This document shows, piece after piece, positions 60,767 to 64,000 of a DNA stretch of 64,000 nt. The stretch's first letter is position 1. The number at the start of each line of letters is the position of its first letter. Source of the DNA: Rotaria sp. Silwood1 (taxonomy: Eukaryota > Rotifera > Eurotatoria > Philodinida > Philodinidae); NCBI GenBank assembly GCA_905250075.1, contig CAJNOP010000014.1:2267141-2331140 (forward strand), read 5' to 3'. The position numbers were made by a program, and so were the translations under genes. Under the pieces are notes generated by a model. It did not search any database and was not told where the DNA came from. It worked only from the letters and a program-made list of their open reading frames with translations.

Positions 60767-60774
60767 GTATCTAA
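60767..60774 (+). repeat. Left target-site duplication of the hAT-like element
   Basis: GTATCTAA immediately before the left terminal inverted repeat; identical to 61552-61559. Confidence 0.85.
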
Positions 60775-61551
60775 TAGAGACCTGCGGGAACAACTTTTTT
60801 TGGTTCCCGTTCCCGTGTTCCCGTTCCCGTATTGAAAATTTTTGTTCCCGTTCCCGCGTTCCCGTTCCCGTAACAAAAATTTTCGTTCCCGATCCCGTAT
60901 TCCCGTTCCCGTAACAAAAGTTTCGTTCCCGTTCCGTATTCCCGTTCCCGTAATGCTTTGAGAATAGCTACAATGATTTCATTATTCACATTCATCAACA
61001 CTACTCCTACTTGATACTAGCTTTTAGCGACATCATGTTTCTTACAATACAAGATTCCGTATATTAAAAGTAAATTTCTGATTCAAGGCTCATAAACCTA
61101 TTGAAACTTGAAACTTGAAATTTCAGTTGAAACTTGAAATTTCAATTGAATTCAAGTTTCAAGTTTGACATATATGTAATCTTGATGATCCCAACTTCGA
61201 TGCCGACGACGACGATGGTGGTAAAGAATATCGTGATTCTCATAATCTATGTTTGAATGAACTTGTCTGATTTTGTTCACTGATATTTGTTCTCTTTTCA
61301 ATTATATTTCAAATGGTTATTGGAAATCGAATACTGTAAGATTAACAGATTTTAATGCAAACAGAAATCGGACATAGGGCTTGCCGGGAACAGAAATTTT
61401 TAATACAATTCCCGTTCCCGTTCCCGGAGTGTCCACCAGAATTCCCGTTCCCGCATTCCCGTTCCTAAGGTCTCACGGAAATTCCCGTCCCCGATTCCCG
61501 CGGGAAACGGGACGGGAAAACACGGGAAAAAGTCGTTCCCGCAGGACCCTA
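60775..61551. mobile_element. Non-autonomous hAT-like transposon (MITE), 777 bp, with TIRs and 8-bp TSD
   Basis: The left end reads TAGAGACCTGCGGGAACAAC and the right end, on the minus strand, TAGGGTCCTGCGGGAACGAC; both continue into CTTTTT, giving about 25-bp terminal inverted repeats with few mismatches. The element is flanked by an identical 8-bp direct repeat GTATCTAA (60767-60774 and 61552-61559), the target duplication length of hAT elements. Beneath each end lie dense TTCCCG/CGGGAA subterminal repeats (60801-60952 and 61402-61540), typical of transposase-binding arrays. The centre (about 61095-61170) holds an inverted repeat of ACTTGAAACTTGAAA type. There is no transposase frame, so movement would need an enzyme supplied elsewhere. 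Confidence 0.88.
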
Positions 61552-61559
61552 GTATCTAA
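61552..61559 (+). repeat. Right target-site duplication of the hAT-like element
   Basis: GTATCTAA immediately after the right terminal inverted repeat. The perfect match to the left copy suggests a fairly recent insertion. Confidence 0.85.
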
Positions 61560-64000
61560 TAAATGTCTATTGCAGATTTAAATGCACATCGACTTTCTTG
61601 GAATACGCGACACAAGCTAGAGTTTGGATTTTCCGCCGTATCTATAGTTGGCACTGCTCTATCTTTCTTACACAGATAACAACAAATTTCCTCACTATTC
61701 ATGTTGGATACATAATCAGTTTTCAGGACGATAACTATATGATCTAGGTACAATATTAATTTTAGTGTGTAATATTGTGGTTAGAAAGACTAATATCTCC
61801 TCTGTCACACAACGCAAGACTAAGATGACGAAATTTTTGTAAATATTGTATTACAATCGCAAACACATTTTAGCCCTTGTACGATGAATATCGTCTTCAA
61901 AATTCACCCAATACTCAATAACAAACGGAACAGAATTTTCTGTCGATTATAGACAATCTTGGAAATACATCGACTGCTTAGTTGTTACTGTTATACATCT
62001 ATTGAAAAAATGTCGTACCTAGATGTCGACCTAACTATTTTCCTAAACATCTGCCTCATAAATTGTCTAACTAAGTAGTTAGCAAATCTAAATTAGAGTG
62101 ACAGACAAAATATCAAAGTATAAAAATGTTGTCAAAATAAATAAATCAAAGTCAGAGTGAAGAGAGATAATAATGTTTTTCTTCCATACTTTGATCATTT
62201 GAAATATCTACTTTTGATATTTTTACTTTCTATATTTAAACTGCAATTGTTTTACATTCGACATTAGTTGTGTGAATCTATCTAGTTAGCCATATACTAA
62301 TCTACTTATCTATCTGTCGATCCATGTATATACACATTTAATAATATAAATATTTATGTACTTTATCAATCCATCTATCTATCTGTTTATCATGGCAAAA
62401 AGGATACCTTAATAACGATGATTTGTAAGGTTAAACGTGGAGAACACATCAAGTAGAAAATGTTGAATAAAACAAAGTACACAAATTGTGAATTTAACAG
62501 ATGTAATAAACTATTATGCAAATGAAAAGATTAAACGGAAAGGTTGTGATAATATTTGCAAGATAAGATCGAATTACGTTGTTCCTTTAAAAAATGACTT
62601 AAAAGAGCACAAAATTTCATCTTTATTATGAACTTTTCATTCTAGCTGAGAAAGAGTCCAACTCGAGCGCAATATAAAGAAAGACAAAAAAAGATATTAA
62701 AATTTAAGCACAAGAATGTTGCTTTTAAAATGTCTTCTCTTTCTCATCGTTACAAAAGCGAATTACCATGAGTATGATTATAAGACGAAACGAAGTAAAG
62801 CACCAAGACTACCTTATGCAGATAGGAAAACTTTCTTGAGCGTCGGCCTATATGGATAAACAAGTTCGACAAAGATCCATCATTATAAAATAGAGTGACT
62901 TGTATAACTCACACATATTGTTATAACTATCAGAAGCTCGATAACCAAGAATAAAAGATGGCATCAATTATTTCTAAATTTTAACTATATACTTTTATTA
63001 ATGCTTGGCAAAGCGAACATACTCTTTTTATTATTATTTTTTTTACAAACGCACTACTAGCCTCAGTTCTGTTCATTCCTTAAGAAATGCCTAGAAGGAT
63101 CTGTCAGGATCCTGAGTTTCAAGGGTTCTGTCAAGTTTTATTCAGGACTCTGTCTCCAATCTTAGTAATTCATGTGTGCAGAATTTGTTTAAGCTTCTGC
63201 TCAGATACTGTTCTAAATTGAGAATACAAGATCCTACCTAGGATCTTGATATGACTAACACAAAGTATCCTGCCAAGTTTTTTTCACTTCTCATCAAAGT
63301 TCAGCTAATATCTTCATATTACGATTTGGTTAGGATTTCATAGCTTCATCATATGAGGGCTTAAAAAGAAAAAAAAATATCATTCAGAGTCCTTTACAGA
63401 GAAGTTCTGGCAAGATGCCAATGGTATTCTGTTCAAACCTTTTCAAGGATAAGCGCTTTAAAGCCTTGCAAGACAGTGCTAATACTAATCAGAGTTCCAA
63501 TAGAAAAACATAAAAATTCAGTTAAAATCGTTCAAAGTACTCTTTGTACTACTGAGTCCTAGTTATTTTTTGTCAAAGTCTCGAAAGATTTTTTAAGGTT
63601 ATAAGTCGAAAGGATCATCAAGTTTCATGGGCTGTGTATCTCATTGGCGACAATTGATAGTGGTAAAACTTGCACAGAAACGAGCATTACTGAACAGAAA
63701 GATTACTAAAACAAGAATGATCGCTATGAACCTCATTGAAATGAAGATCGTCAAATATCGTTCAATCATCTATGTTCACGAGTTTCGTTTTAGTGATCAT
63801 TCCTTATGCCAAGTTTCTCTGAATATTTATCATCTATATCCATGTGTATGTTAAGTATTCACTCATCTGTGATGTGGGCATCACGAATTGCTACCTTGTC
63901 TTTTCTTATTTACGATATTAAGCGCTAACTTATTTACGCTACCAGCTCAGTTCTTAGCTCATCTTAGGAGATTATTTCGTGACTTAAGCTACTTACTGAA
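61560..64000. other. Intergenic region, no gene supported
   Basis: A degenerate CTAT/CTAC simple-sequence tract occurs at about 62285-62395. Around 63080-63310 short imperfect motifs such as GGATCCTG, GATCCTACCTAGGATC and CAAGTTTT recur, with one palindrome at 63231-63246. A 75-codon frame at 63627-63854 has no recognisable feature. Confidence 0.45.

Noticed and set aside
60801-60952. TTCCCG array as a telomere-type repeat
   Set aside because: Terminal inverted repeats and the 8-bp target duplication show that it is the subterminal part of a DNA transposon instead.
60771-61001. 76-aa Arg/Glu/Gly/Thr-rich minus-strand frame
   Set aside because: It is the translated TTCCCG subterminal repeat of the hAT-like element, not a protein gene.
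1-64000. CRISPR arrays, bacterial operons, riboswitches, ribosomal RNA genes
   Set aside because: Spliceosomal introns and gene content show a eukaryotic genome; the only regular array (93 bp) has no spacer/repeat alternation, and no rRNA-like conserved block was seen.

Overview
The window looks like nuclear DNA of a bdelloid rotifer (Rotaria/Adineta type). The evidence is very AT-rich non-coding sequence, genes cut by many 50-80 bp GT-AG introns with a few 0.5-1.5 kb ones, codons ending mostly in A/T, TGTGGG-type repeats matching the telomere unit I recall for bdelloids, a broken copy of a bdelloid-type F-box/LRR family, and a secreted cysteine-rich propeller-like family that I associate with bdelloids. 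The genus is inference. There is one 100-N assembly gap (11637-11736).

Left and centre (about 6.5-42.7 kb) form a conserved block whose gene models I rebuilt exon by exon with consistent reading phase. They are a PKNOX/PREP TALE-homeobox gene (minus, 3 exons, 372 aa), an ERI1-type 3'-5' exonuclease (minus, 8 exons, 346 aa), an unrecognised Ser/Asn-rich 506-aa single-exon gene (plus), a PiT/SLC20 sodium-phosphate cotransporter (plus, 13 exons, 635 aa), Ku80/XRCC5 (plus, 15 exons, 755 aa) only 286 bp behind SLC20, and a secreted 384-aa Cys-rich protein (plus). An ABC-transporter-like fragment and probable transposon-end sequence lie in the first 2.1 kb.

The right third (about 43-64 kb) has a different character: more mixed codon use, coding-like remnants, a secreted 231-aa double-psi-barrel-like protein, a frameshifted F-box/LRR remnant, a 13-copy tandem array with an exact 93-bp period, a candidate amidated-peptide precursor, and a membrane-anchored phosphodiesterase of the alkaline-phosphatase superfamily (527 aa). 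It also holds several telomere-like G-rich/C-rich foldback elements and a complete 777-bp hAT-like non-autonomous transposon with terminal inverted repeats and an 8-bp target duplication. This mix resembles the gene-poor, subtelomere-like compartments described for bdelloids, where foreign genes and mobile DNA gather.

The observations I rate highest are (1) a dispersed family of foldback elements whose arms are telomere-like TGTGGG/CCCACA repeats, (2) the tandem array that keeps a perfect 93-bp (31-codon) register over 1.1 kb despite heavy divergence, (3) the hAT-like MITE loaded with TTCCCG subterminal repeats, (4) retention at the Ku80 C-terminus of the acidic-hydrophobic motif that binds DNA-PKcs in vertebrates, and (5) a bacterial-looking phosphodiesterase domain in one exon behind a separately encoded membrane anchor.
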